Source of the DNA: Brasilonema angustatum HA4187-MV1
GTDB lineage: Bacteria; Cyanobacteriota; Cyanobacteriia; Cyanobacteriales; Nostocaceae
Length of the DNA: 64,000 nucleotides
Assembly: GCA_019359695.1 (NCBI GenBank)
Contig: JAHHGV010000006.1
Span: 1-64,000, forward strand
Reading direction: 5' to 3'
The notes below the pieces were generated by a model. That model searched no databases. It saw only the letters and a list, made by a program, of their open reading frames with translations, and was not told where the DNA came from. Positions 9,198 to 16,482 of the stretch are shown here, one piece after another; within the stretch, counting starts at the first letter, position 1, and each line of letters opens with the position of its first letter. The position numbers and the translations under genes were made by a program.

Positions 9198-11063
9198 ATG
9201 GCTAAGTCTCATGCTTCACAGCGCAACAAAAGTGATGGCGCAAAGCATCACGCCCTCAAAGGCGATCGCCCAGAAAATCGCCCAGAAAATCTCATATTTT
9301 ATGTAGTTACTTCGATCCTGCTGCACTCTGTTCTCTTAATTGCAAGTGATTATTGGCTCAGGGCTGTTGCGCCGAAGCAAGAGGTCTCCGAACCAATACC
9401 AATTGAGTTCGTCCAAGTTCCTCCGAATCAGACAAAGACGCCCCCGGAAACTTCACAACGGGCTGCCAAAAATTCTGTTGCAGGTGGAAAACCAAAACCT
9501 GGAAAACCTATTTCTGCAGCTAAGTCAGGATCAACAACTGCACCCGAAACTAAGAGCGGTTCTGAATCTTCTGAGCTATTATTGCCAGAACGGACGCAGC
9601 AAAAAACAGTATCATCAAATCCATCTCCTCAAAAACTGCAAGCCAAACCCCAGAAAATTGCGAGCGCTCCTGTCACCAAACCACTCGCACCTGAACCAAA
9701 ACGAACAGCAGTTGCTCCTGTCACCAAACTAGCAGAACCCTCCCCAACAGCTGTTACACAAAAACCCAAACCACCAGAACCCGAATCCTCCCCGACAGCA
9801 GTTGCTCCTATCACCAAACCACCAAAACCCGAATCCTCCCCGACAGCAGTTGCACCAAAACCCCAACCACCAGAACCCGAACCCTCCCCAACAGCAGTCG
9901 CACCCACCACCAACCCACTCGCACTCAAACTGCGACAAAGGACAATTCCACCACAGACGACACCACCAGAACCGGAACCTTTGCCAACAGCAGTTGAACC
10001 AAAACCCAAACCACTTGCACTCAAACCTCGGCAAACGGTTGTTACACCAACGATACCACCAGAACCTGAACCCTCCCCAACAGCAGTTGCACCGACCACC
10101 AAACCACTCGCACTCAAACTGCGACAAAGAAGGGTTACACCAAAACCCCAACCCCCAGAACCAGAACCTTTGCCAACAGCAGTTGCACCAAAACCCAAAC
10201 CACTTGCACTCAAACCTCGGCAAACGGTTGTTACACCAAAACCTCAACTCCCAGAAACAGAACCATATCCAACGACAGTTGCACCTACTACCAAACCACT
10301 CGCACTCAAACCTCGGCAAACGCTTGTTTCACCTGACACCACACCGTCAGAACCCTCACCCTTCTCAACGACAGTTACACCAAAACCCAAACCACTCGCA
10401 TTGAAACCTCGGCAAACGGTTGTTTCACCTGATACCACACCGTCAGTACCTTCAACTCGTCGGGAAAATAGTAGTCGGCTTGCTGCAAAATCCTCTCCTG
10501 AACAGTTTCAGAATAGGGCTAATTCCCTGCTGTCCCCAGGAACACCGCGTAGAGCATCATCGCGTTCTCAAAATCAGTCAACAACATCACCACGAAAACT
10601 CTCTCGCTCTCAAGCATCTTCAAAGTCAGGTGGAGCAAGCCGTTTGGGTGGTCCACTTAGTGTATCTAGTGGTGATTACCGAACCAATAATCTGGCAGCG
10701 CTGCCGAATTCCAATCGCCTGAATCAAGGGACACAAGGCATTGATGCCAGCAAAGATGCAGACATGGGCGCTTACCTACAACAATTACAGGAGCAAGTGA
10801 AGCGCAACTGGATACCGGGACTCACCCAATCTTCCCAACGAACAGTGCTTCAGTTTACCGTCAGCCGATCTGGTTTGGTAAGCGATCTTCACGTTGCACA
10901 AAGTTCTGGGTTTGGCATGACTGATGAGGCAGCACTGAATGCCATAAACCGAGCAGTACCCTTTGCTCCTTTTCCCACGGAATATCCACAAAACTATATC
11001 AATATTCAATTTACATTTAATATCAACGTCTATGGGCAGCTAGAGCTATGGAGTGATCAATAA
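9198..11063 (+). CDS. TonB-like energy transducer with long proline-rich repeat region
   Basis: A 621-residue protein with an N-terminal membrane anchor (FYVVTSILLHSVLLIASDYW), a very long Pro/Lys/Glu-rich linker (about residues 70-440) and a C-terminal TonB domain (YLQQLQEQVKRNWIPG, then VLQFTVSRSGLVSDLHV and DEAALNAI). TonB proteins span the periplasm and pass proton-motive energy from ExbB-ExbD to outer-membrane receptors. The linker is built from imperfect repeats such as KPLALKPRQTVV and PPEPEPSPTAVAP. The ATG at 9198 is preferred over an upstream TTG (9162) because it directly precedes the charged N-terminus. No exbB, exbD or receptor gene is adjacent, so partners must be elsewhere. Confidence 0.85.
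   Translation: MAKSHASQRNKSDGAKHHALKGDRPENRPENLIFYVVTSILLHSVLLIASDYWLRAVAPKQEVSEPIPIEFVQVPPNQTKTPPETSQRAAKNSVAGGKPKPGKPISAAKSGSTTAPETKSGSESSELLLPERTQQKTVSSNPSPQKLQAKPQKIASAPVTKPLAPEPKRTAVAPVTKLAEPSPTAVTQKPKPPEPESSPTAVAPITKPPKPESSPTAVAPKPQPPEPEPSPTAVAPTTNPLALKLRQRTIPPQTTPPEPEPLPTAVEPKPKPLALKPRQTVVTPTIPPEPEPSPTAVAPTTKPLALKLRQRRVTPKPQPPEPEPLPTAVAPKPKPLALKPRQTVVTPKPQLPETEPYPTTVAPTTKPLALKPRQTLVSPDTTPSEPSPFSTTVTPKPKPLALKPRQTVVSPDTTPSVPSTRRENSSRLAAKSSPEQFQNRANSLLSPGTPRRASSRSQNQSTTSPRKLSRSQASSKSGGASRLGGPLSVSSGDYRTNNLAALPNSNRLNQGTQGIDASKDADMGAYLQQLQEQVKRNWIPGLTQSSQRTVLQFTVSRSGLVSDLHVAQSSGFGMTDEAALNAINRAVPFAPFPTEYPQNYINIQFTFNINVYGQLELWSDQ
9660..10460 (+). repeat. Imperfect tandem repeats coding the TonB proline-rich linker
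   Basis: Units of roughly 90-110 bases recur with segments such as CCAAAACCCAAACCACT, CTCAAACCTCGGCAAACG and CAACAGCAGTTGCACC. Copies differ by point changes and by whole-unit rearrangement, all in frame. The skewed composition (C and A on the plus strand) also leaves long antisense frames open, which are not genes. Confidence 0.85.
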
Positions 11064-11094
11064 CGTGGCTCACCAAAGCTGCTGACCTTTGAAA

Positions 11095-11130
11095 GGGGTG
11101 TAGGGGTATGGGGGTGTAGGGGTGTAAGGG
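11095..11130. repeat. GGGGTGTA-type short tandem repeat
   Basis: A run of the degenerate heptamer GGGTGTA just downstream of the TonB-like gene. The complementary form (TACACCC) recurs at 11417-11455, 23957-23979, 58803-58831 and 63141-63176. This is a cyanobacterial short tandemly repeated repetitive sequence. Confidence 0.8.
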
Positions 11131-11338
11131 AAAGAACACATTTTCTTTGTGGTGTACCCCTACCCCGGAACAAGGACACAAGCCCCTTATTTTAATAATG
11201 GAAGGAAAAAGAAAAGTATTTCGAGATACGTAGTACGCAAAGCTCGCCGGACAGAATCTTCTGCCCGGCAGACTTTGCGAGAAATACGGCGTCCGCAAGT
11301 AAGGCTCACGCCAGATGTCTCAAGTCGGGAGACCCTTT

Positions 11339-11379
11339 CGGCAGTTCCTCATGGGGGAAACCCCCATGAGGAACTGCCG
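11339..11379. repeat. Perfect 19-bp inverted repeat with 3-base loop
   Basis: CGGCAGTTCCTCATGGGGG (11339-11357), loop AAA, then the exact reverse complement (11361-11379). The flanking motif AAGTCGGGAGACCC at about 11321-11334 also occurs, inverted, inside tnpB near 15900, which ties it to a dispersed repeat family. Bases 11064-11550 hold this hairpin, two heptamer arrays and no supported gene. Confidence 0.85.
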
Positions 11380-11416
11380 AACCCCGACACTGGCTCCTCA
11401 ATTTTATTGATGGGGT

Positions 11417-11455
11417 TCCCCTACACCCTTACACCCTTACCCCCTTACTCCCTTA
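11417..11455. repeat. TACACCC-type short tandem repeat
   Basis: C-rich heptamer array (CCCTACACCCTTACACCC and variants). It is followed at 11450-11464 by CCCTTAGTTGTTGAC, which recurs exactly after a similar array at 23973-23987. Confidence 0.8.
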
Positions 11456-11550
11456 GTTGTTGACACAGGTTTTTACCTGTCTGGAACTTTTTTGTTTGCG
11501 CTGTGTCATCATGTTTATGTAGTTTTTGTGAGTGTCGAGCACATACAGTC

Positions 11551-11961
11551 ATGAGACGCTTACTGACGGCGTTGTTTGTAATCATGAGCACAAGCGTTGT
11601 AGCTCATCCTGCCTTAGCCAACGAAGAAAATGTGTCTCCTGCCGTAACTAACAACGGTCAGGCAGCAGTTCTTGTGACTCAACCAGCTACGATTAATAGT
11701 GGAACAGTTACTGTCACAGAACAAACCAACAATCTCAGAAAAGTTTCTGACTCAATCGGGGTAGTACGCGAGTCACAATGCAAAAAGGTTAACCCGCTTG
11801 AGCTGATCAAATCTCCTGGCAATACCCTCAAACAATGTTTAGAAGAAACAAATAAAAAAGCTGATCAAATCAACCAGACTTCTCAACCTACAGAGCAGTT
11901 TGAGTATTTCAAGGTTCCAAAACTCGAATCTGGTGTTAATGTGACAGTGACTAAGTTCTAA
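11551..11961 (+). CDS. Exported protein of unknown function
   Basis: I do not recognise this family. The ATG at 11551 gives 136 residues with a clear signal peptide (MRRLLTALFVIMSTSVVAHP, cleavage near ALA-NEE). The mature region is polar and rich in Thr, Asn and Gln (ATINSGTVTVTEQTNN), with two cysteines and a stretch LIKSPGNTLKQCLEETN. The open frame extends upstream to 11503, but that extension would mask the signal sequence. The two kinase genes follow on the same strand about 110 bases downstream. Confidence 0.65.
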   Translation: MRRLLTALFVIMSTSVVAHPALANEENVSPAVTNNGQAAVLVTQPATINSGTVTVTEQTNNLRKVSDSIGVVRESQCKKVNPLELIKSPGNTLKQCLEETNKKADQINQTSQPTEQFEYFKVPKLESGVNVTVTKF

Positions 11962-12074
11962 GAGCGTGTTGGCATAGCATCGATTTTTTGCGACCAAATA
12001 ATAACACCGATTAATTATCCTATCAGAAAAATGTGATTGGTATAATTAATGCAGATATTTTGGGAGTTGCAAAT

Positions 12075-13106
12075 GTGGCTTGGGTAGCAGGCGATCGCTT
12101 ACAAGGTGGAAAATACACCATTGAAAAAGAGTTGGGAAGGGGACGCTTTGGCATCACTTATTTAGTCAAAAATAGCAACAGCGATCGCCTAGTCATTAAA
12201 ACCTTAAATGATGAACTGCTCAGATCCCTAACCCCGCAGGAACGCGAACGCCTGGAGACGATGTTTTGGCAAGAGGCGGTAAAACTTACTCGATGTAAGC
12301 ATAAGCATATTGTACAGGTTGCAGAACCGTTTAAGGAAGGAGAGCATTGGTGTCTGCTAATGGAATATGTGGATGGGGTGAGTTTAGCTGATCGTCGCCA
12401 ACAAATACTTTCAGAACAAGAAGCACTACGCTACATTCAGCAAATCGGGGAAGCTTTGATAGTTGTGCATGAGAATCGGTTGATTCATCGGGATGTGCAG
12501 CCAGGAAATATCTTTTTGCGGGTGCGAGATGGACAAGCTGAAGCAGTGCTGATCGATTTTGGTTTAGCTCTGGACTTTGACCATATTTTAACCACAAACC
12601 GAACTAAGGAAACTTCTGAGGGATTTACACCCCCTGAGCTTTACGCTAAAAGTATACCAACAGGGGCATATAGCGATATTTATTCTTTGGCAGCTACTTT
12701 ATATGTACTTGTAACCGGACAAACACCCGTCAGTGCGTTGAAACGCAAACTGGACAATGCTCGTTTAGTGGAACCGAAAGACTTGAATAATTTGGTTAGC
12801 GATCGCACAAACCGAGCAATTTTAACAGGGATGAAGCTAAATCCCCAACAGCGATCGCAATCGATGCGAAAATGGCTCGATTCTTTAGGGTTAAGTGGAG
12901 AAACTCCCCAGCCTGTATCAACTGTACTCCCTAACCCTAACCCAAATCGGGAGAAAAAAATCAATTGGACACTTGTTATAGCTGCGATCGCCGCGATTGG
13001 AGCCTTACTCTCAGGCATTGCTGCTTTAATTCCTATTCTCAAACCATCTCCGTCTCCTAGCCCATCGTCAGTGTCTCCCAGTCCGTCATCTACCAAAACA
13101 CCGTAG
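12075..13106 (+). CDS. Serine/threonine protein kinase with C-terminal membrane segment
   Basis: A Hanks-type kinase of 343 residues from the GTG at 12075. That start has GGGAG about 8 bases upstream and gives AWVAGDRLQGGKY, matching the neighbour kinase's PWTPGQRLQGGKY; an earlier GTG at 12033 only adds an unconserved leader. Motifs are the glycine loop GRGRFG (21-26), ATP-binding lysine K42, catalytic loop HRDVQPGN and IDFGLAL. The usual lysine after HRD is replaced by Q. After the kinase domain comes one membrane helix (VIAAIAAIGALLSGIAALIP) and a short Ser/Pro-rich tail. It precedes a second kinase by 75 bases and may be co-transcribed. Confidence 0.9.
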   Translation: MAWVAGDRLQGGKYTIEKELGRGRFGITYLVKNSNSDRLVIKTLNDELLRSLTPQERERLETMFWQEAVKLTRCKHKHIVQVAEPFKEGEHWCLLMEYVDGVSLADRRQQILSEQEALRYIQQIGEALIVVHENRLIHRDVQPGNIFLRVRDGQAEAVLIDFGLALDFDHILTTNRTKETSEGFTPPELYAKSIPTGAYSDIYSLAATLYVLVTGQTPVSALKRKLDNARLVEPKDLNNLVSDRTNRAILTGMKLNPQQRSQSMRKWLDSLGLSGETPQPVSTVLPNPNPNREKKINWTLVIAAIAAIGALLSGIAALIPILKPSPSPSPSSVSPSPSSTKTP

Positions 13107-13181
13107 AATGAGCTAAACTTTCATCAGGTTGCTGGCATTAAAGTAATTTTTCAAGTCTTTTTTTCTCACTTAGAGGTATTC

Positions 13182-14486
13182 ATGCCTTGGACACCAGGAC
13201 AACGATTGCAAGGTGGCAAATATGTAATTGAGGAAGTCCTGGGGCAGGGGGGATTCGGGATTACTTATAAGGCTTTGCATGTTGAGCTAAACCAGACAGT
13301 TGTCATCAAAACACCCAATGAATATCTCAGCCATGATCCTGAGTATGACAAGTACATAGAGCGATTTATCAAAGAAGCGCACATACTGGCAAGCTTATCT
13401 CAACACTCCCATCCTCACATTGTGGGAGTGATTGAGCTGTTTAAGGAAGGTGCAATCCACTGCTTGGTGATGGACTTTGTGCCGGGAGAAAATTTATTTG
13501 AGGCAGTCAGACGCAGGAAAGCGTTACCAGAAGCTAAGATTGTCCCCTGTATTCGCCAAATTGGGGAAGCCTTGATCATGGTGCATGAAGCAGGGCTAGT
13601 ACACCGAGATGCCCACCCCGGAAACATTATGCTGCAAAGCGATGGCAAAGCAGTTCTGATTGACTTTGGCATTGCCAAGAAAGTACTTCCCTCAACAGTG
13701 AGTTCAACGAGTATTGCAGGTAATGACGGGTTTGCACCCTATGAGCAGATGAGCAGTGGCAGTCGGGAGCCAACAGTCGATATTTACTGTTTGGCTGCTA
13801 CACTTTATTATGCGGTGACAGGTCAACGCCCCACAACTTCTCTAGCTCGCAAGCTCAATAAAGCTTCCCTAACTCCACCCAAACAAATTGTTCCAAGCAT
13901 AAGTAATCGATTAAATAAAGCAATTCTCAAGGGAATGGCGCTGGAGGCAAAAAACCGCCCTCAGTCAATGCAAGCATGGTTGGCAATGCTAGAAGCACCA
14001 AAAGCAGTGCCTCCACCTTTAGTTGAGCCAGTTCATAAAACAGAAGTTGTTCGTCGCCAATTCGACGAGTCAAAGTCAAAACCAGCTACTAAATCACCTA
14101 GAATTATTGCTTGGGGCTGGTTGGTTGGTGTATTATTGAATTACACATTTATAGGCTATTTATTAGCAACGCTTAACCCTCTGCAAATAGTTTGGGTTGT
14201 GGCTGTGGCTGGGGCTGGGGCTGTGGCTGTGGCTGTGGCTGGGGCTGTGGCTTGGGCTGTGGCTGTGGCTTGGGCTGTGGCTTGGGCTGTGGCTGTGGCT
14301 GGGGCTGTGGCTGTGGCTGTGGGTGGGGCTGTGGCGGCTGTGGGTGGGGCTGTGGCGGCTGTGGCTGGAAAGGAATTAGAAAAATCTTTTAGCAAGGTTG
14401 ATACTTTTCTAATTTTAGCTAGCACTTCTAGTCTAGGCTTGGGTTTGGGATGGTTTGGACATTGGATTTTTTATACAGGTTCATAG
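13182..14486 (+). CDS. Serine/threonine protein kinase with Ala/Val repeat membrane domain
   Basis: A 434-residue Hanks-type kinase: glycine loop GQGGFG, VIKTP lysine, HRDAHPGN catalytic loop (His in place of the usual Lys), IDFGIAKK, then APYEQ. It starts at an ATG with AGAGGT upstream and shares its opening RLQGGKY with the preceding kinase. After a linker the protein becomes strongly hydrophobic (YTFIGYLLATL), followed by about 57 residues of alternating Ala, Val, Gly and Trp coded by a GTGGCT-type hexanucleotide repeat. A final hydrophobic stretch (LILASTSSLGLGLGWFG) follows. It is probably a membrane-anchored kinase whose membrane domain length depends on the repeat number. Confidence 0.9.
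   Translation: MPWTPGQRLQGGKYVIEEVLGQGGFGITYKALHVELNQTVVIKTPNEYLSHDPEYDKYIERFIKEAHILASLSQHSHPHIVGVIELFKEGAIHCLVMDFVPGENLFEAVRRRKALPEAKIVPCIRQIGEALIMVHEAGLVHRDAHPGNIMLQSDGKAVLIDFGIAKKVLPSTVSSTSIAGNDGFAPYEQMSSGSREPTVDIYCLAATLYYAVTGQRPTTSLARKLNKASLTPPKQIVPSISNRLNKAILKGMALEAKNRPQSMQAWLAMLEAPKAVPPPLVEPVHKTEVVRRQFDESKSKPATKSPRIIAWGWLVGVLLNYTFIGYLLATLNPLQIVWVVAVAGAGAVAVAVAGAVAWAVAVAWAVAWAVAVAGAVAVAVGGAVAAVGGAVAAVAGKELEKSFSKVDTFLILASTSSLGLGLGWFGHWIFYTGS
14196..14368 (+). repeat. Hexanucleotide repeat tract inside the kinase gene
   Basis: About 29 tandem 6-base units, mostly GTGGCT with GGGGCT, TTGGGC and GGCGGC variants. They encode Val-Ala/Gly-Ala dipeptides. Because the unit is 6 bases, gain or loss of units keeps the reading frame. 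Confidence 0.9.
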
Positions 14487-14744
14487 CTTTATCATCTGAA
14501 GCTAACTGGCAAAAGATTTTGTAGCTGTTGTATCGACTGGAGAAGCGATGTAGTAGCGACGAGCCGAGAAAGCGTCTACGGATTAATAAGCCACAGTCCA
14601 AAATATTAGGCTTCTGGTTCAACACCAAGCGATTGATCGCTCTTAAGAGTTTCAACAATCCATCTGTCGCATTCTTTTTTCAAATTGGTATAATTTTCTG
14701 TGTCACCCTGTGAGCAGATCACTCTACAATATCTGCGCTATGTA

Positions 14745-14900
14745 TTTGACACTCCCCTGCCTAAAGGCGAGGGGATTCTTGGTTCGTTGACTCGCCATTA
14801 GACGACAGGTTTGCACCAATCGCCCAAGAGGGCAAATCTCCCCAAGCGTAAGTTCCCGTGTGCCCCACGGTACCTAGACCCCGTGTCAGGATGTTGATGG
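14745..14900 (-). ncRNA. Possible omega RNA (reRNA) at the tnpB 3' end
   Basis: In characterised TnpB systems, a guide RNA is made from the 3' end of tnpB through the right end of the element, with the guide taken from the flanking DNA. The position, the intact TnpB and the hairpin at 14754-14774 fit this. The guide would be the bases just left of 14745. The upstream boundary is a guess; only the hairpin is directly visible. Confidence 0.35.
14754..14774 (-). repeat. Right-end hairpin of the tnpB element
   Basis: CCCCTGCC, loop TAAA, GGCGAGGGG with an unpaired base. It overlaps the tnpB stop codon. The same architecture with a different stem sequence occurs at 16321-16341 and 45228-45249. 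Confidence 0.75.
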
Positions 14901-16056
14901 CTGCATTCACGTCTCTATCTTCCACATATCCACAATGTGGACAGACGTGAGTCCTAGTGGATAGAGACTTCTTCACTTTCTCGCCACAGTTAGAGCAGTT
15001 TTGGCTTGTGTTATGGGGAGGAACAGCTACTGTTACCTTCTGGTACTTGTGTCCAAAGTACTCTAACCATGAGCGGAAAGTTGACCAGCCTGCATCACTA
15101 ATTGACTTAGCGAAATGTCGATTTCTTACCAGCCCTTTTACATTCAAGTCTTCATAGGCTACCAAATCGTTAGATTGGATGACGGAGTATGCTAATCTCT
15201 TGCAATACTCTTTTCGTTGCCTACTTACTCTTAAATGTTTCCGAGCATATCGATTTCTGGCTTTGTGGTAGTTGGCTGATTGCGGCTGTTTTGCCTTCTT
15301 CTTTTTGGGGTCGTACTTCTTAGATTTCTTGCGGTTGGCGCGATTTAACTGTTTCTCAGACTTGCGGTAAAACTGGGGAGACTGTTCTACGTTGCCTTTA
15401 TCATCAGCAATGAAGTATTTTAGCCCCAGGTCAATACCAACCATTTCTTTTGTCGGTTGAGTCTCAATCTTAATATCAACATCAATCGCAAATTGAGCAT
15501 AGTACCCGTCTGCTCGACGCATTAAACGGACACGCTTAATCTGTTTTATGTCATAGTAGTTAAGATCATAGGTTCCCTTTAATTTCAAGGTTCCTATTCC
15601 TTTCTTGTCTGAGAAAGTTATAGCTTTGCGAGTATTCGAGAGTTTCCATCCTGACGTTTTGTATTCAACGGAACGACAGTGTTTTTTAAACTTTGGAAAA
15701 CCGCTCGATCCTTTAACTTTCTTTTTGCAGTTATCGTAAAACCGAGATATCGCGCTCCAAGCACGTTCTGCGGCAGATTGTCGAGCCATTGAATTGAGTT
15801 CATCCGCAAAGGAAAATTCCGCAGCTAATACAGCGCAATGCTTATTCAATGCATACTTGTCAATTTTTCCGCCTTTGTGAGGCAGTGCGTTGGGCGGGTC
15901 TCCCGACTTGTAGCATCTGCCGTTATCCATCCAGTAACGTAGACATTTGTTTTGGATGAATTGTGATGTACGGATAGCGTCGTCTATTGCTCTATACTGC
16001 CTATCTTTCCCTCTGACTTTAAACTCGTAAATTATCACTGGTTTCGACCTAACCAA
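14761..16056 (-). CDS. tnpB: RNA-guided nuclease TnpB (IS200/IS605 family)
   Basis: A 431-residue TnpB. All three RuvC acidic residues appear present: D in GIDLGLKYF, E in AYEDLNVKGL, D in DRDVNAAINI. The zinc finger has its four cysteines (NCSNCGEKV and VCPHCGYVED). The N-terminal domain is complete, so the nuclease is probably functional. The insertion RCYKSGDPPNALPHKGG after CLRYWMDNG is odd. Its DNA (about 15880-15930) matches a dispersed repeat seen near 32985-33035 (GAGGCAGTGCGTTGGG), so a repeat seems to have entered the gene in frame. The stop codon lies within the right-end hairpin. No tnpA is nearby. Confidence 0.9.
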   Translation of the reverse strand: MVRSKPVIIYEFKVRGKDRQYRAIDDAIRTSQFIQNKCLRYWMDNGRCYKSGDPPNALPHKGGKIDKYALNKHCAVLAAEFSFADELNSMARQSAAERAWSAISRFYDNCKKKVKGSSGFPKFKKHCRSVEYKTSGWKLSNTRKAITFSDKKGIGTLKLKGTYDLNYYDIKQIKRVRLMRRADGYYAQFAIDVDIKIETQPTKEMVGIDLGLKYFIADDKGNVEQSPQFYRKSEKQLNRANRKKSKKYDPKKKKAKQPQSANYHKARNRYARKHLRVSRQRKEYCKRLAYSVIQSNDLVAYEDLNVKGLVRNRHFAKSISDAGWSTFRSWLEYFGHKYQKVTVAVPPHNTSQNCSNCGEKVKKSLSTRTHVCPHCGYVEDRDVNAAINILTRGLGTVGHTGTYAWGDLPSWAIGANLSSNGESTNQESPRL

Positions 16057-16061
16057 CTACA

Positions 16062-16089
16062 TTCTTATGCTAACACGTCAGCATAAGAA
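16062..16089. repeat. Candidate left-end hairpin of the tnpB element
   Basis: TTCTTATGCT (16062-16071) and AGCATAAGAA (16080-16089) form a perfect 10-bp stem with an 8-base loop just upstream of the tnpB start. The position suits the transposase-binding hairpin of the left end. Bases 16057-16482 otherwise hold only repeats and the orphan hairpin below. Confidence 0.65.
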
Positions 16090-16229
16090 ATGTGTTAAGC
16101 TTTTGAAAAGATAGCATTATGGCAGGGTAAACCCTGCGTAGGCGGCTTTCATGAGCCAGTACTTGATGAGGGTCTCCCTCACTTGGTATCTGGCGTCTCC
16201 GGTCTAAAGCACGGAATACGGGCGGCACG

Positions 16230-16255
16230 TTTCCGGGGGAAGCTTCCCCCGGAAA
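16230..16255. repeat. Perfect 26-bp palindrome
   Basis: The sequence reads TTTCCGGGGGAAG followed by CTTCCCCCGGAAA with no loop, centred on AAGCTT. It lies between the tnpB element and an orphan right-end hairpin, in a segment that looks like a mosaic of dispersed repeats. Confidence 0.85.
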
Positions 16256-16311
16256 GCTGCCTTCACTACGTGCCTGTTCCTCCGGAATTTTCAGCCAGCC
16301 ATCTTTATAAA

Positions 16312-16345
16312 TTTGACACTCCTCAGCCTAAAGGCATGAGGATTT
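16312..16345. mobile_element. Orphan IS605-type right-end hairpin
   Basis: TTTGACACT at 16312-16320 matches the tnpB right end. It is followed by CCTCAGCC, loop TAAA, GGCATGAGG, then GATTTTAC. The orientation is the same as the right end at 14745, but no transposase gene follows; the RTX gene begins at 16483. It is probably the scar of a lost related element. Confidence 0.6.
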
Positions 16346-16482
16346 TACTTCATCCGTCCTCACTACATATCTAAATGCAGCCATAATAAAAAGAGGTGAA
16401 TACTATGTACTATTTTTTACATATATAATGAAACAACTTCATAACCATCACCACTCCATCTGATTCCTAGAAAAGGTGCTCT

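Larger units (their letters stand above)
14745..16089 (-). mobile_element. IS200/IS605-type element carrying only tnpB
   Basis: The element is read on the minus strand. Its right end is marked by TTTGACACTC plus a bulged hairpin (14754-14774) at the tnpB stop codon. A candidate left end is a 10-bp-stem hairpin (16062-16089) just upstream of the tnpB start. No tnpA (HUH transposase) is present, so it is an IS1341-like, non-autonomous or TnpA-dependent unit. The exact ends are inferred from hairpin positions, not from an empty site. Confidence 0.75.

Noticed and set aside
9629-10404. Long open frames on the minus strand and other plus frame across the TonB linker
   Set aside because: They follow from the repetitive, biased composition of the linker; the plus-strand TonB frame has a membrane anchor and TonB domain, while the others are low-complexity shadows.
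11149-11463. 104-codon frame across the repeat region before 11551
   Set aside because: It runs through a perfect hairpin and two heptamer arrays, so it is not a plausible gene.
14156-14425. Open frames in several phases over the kinase hexanucleotide tract
   Set aside because: A 6-base repeat leaves all phases open; only the kinase frame continues into recognised domains.
14528-14713. 61-codon plus-strand frame between the kinase and the tnpB element
   Set aside because: No conserved features and an antisense frame of similar length; not supported.
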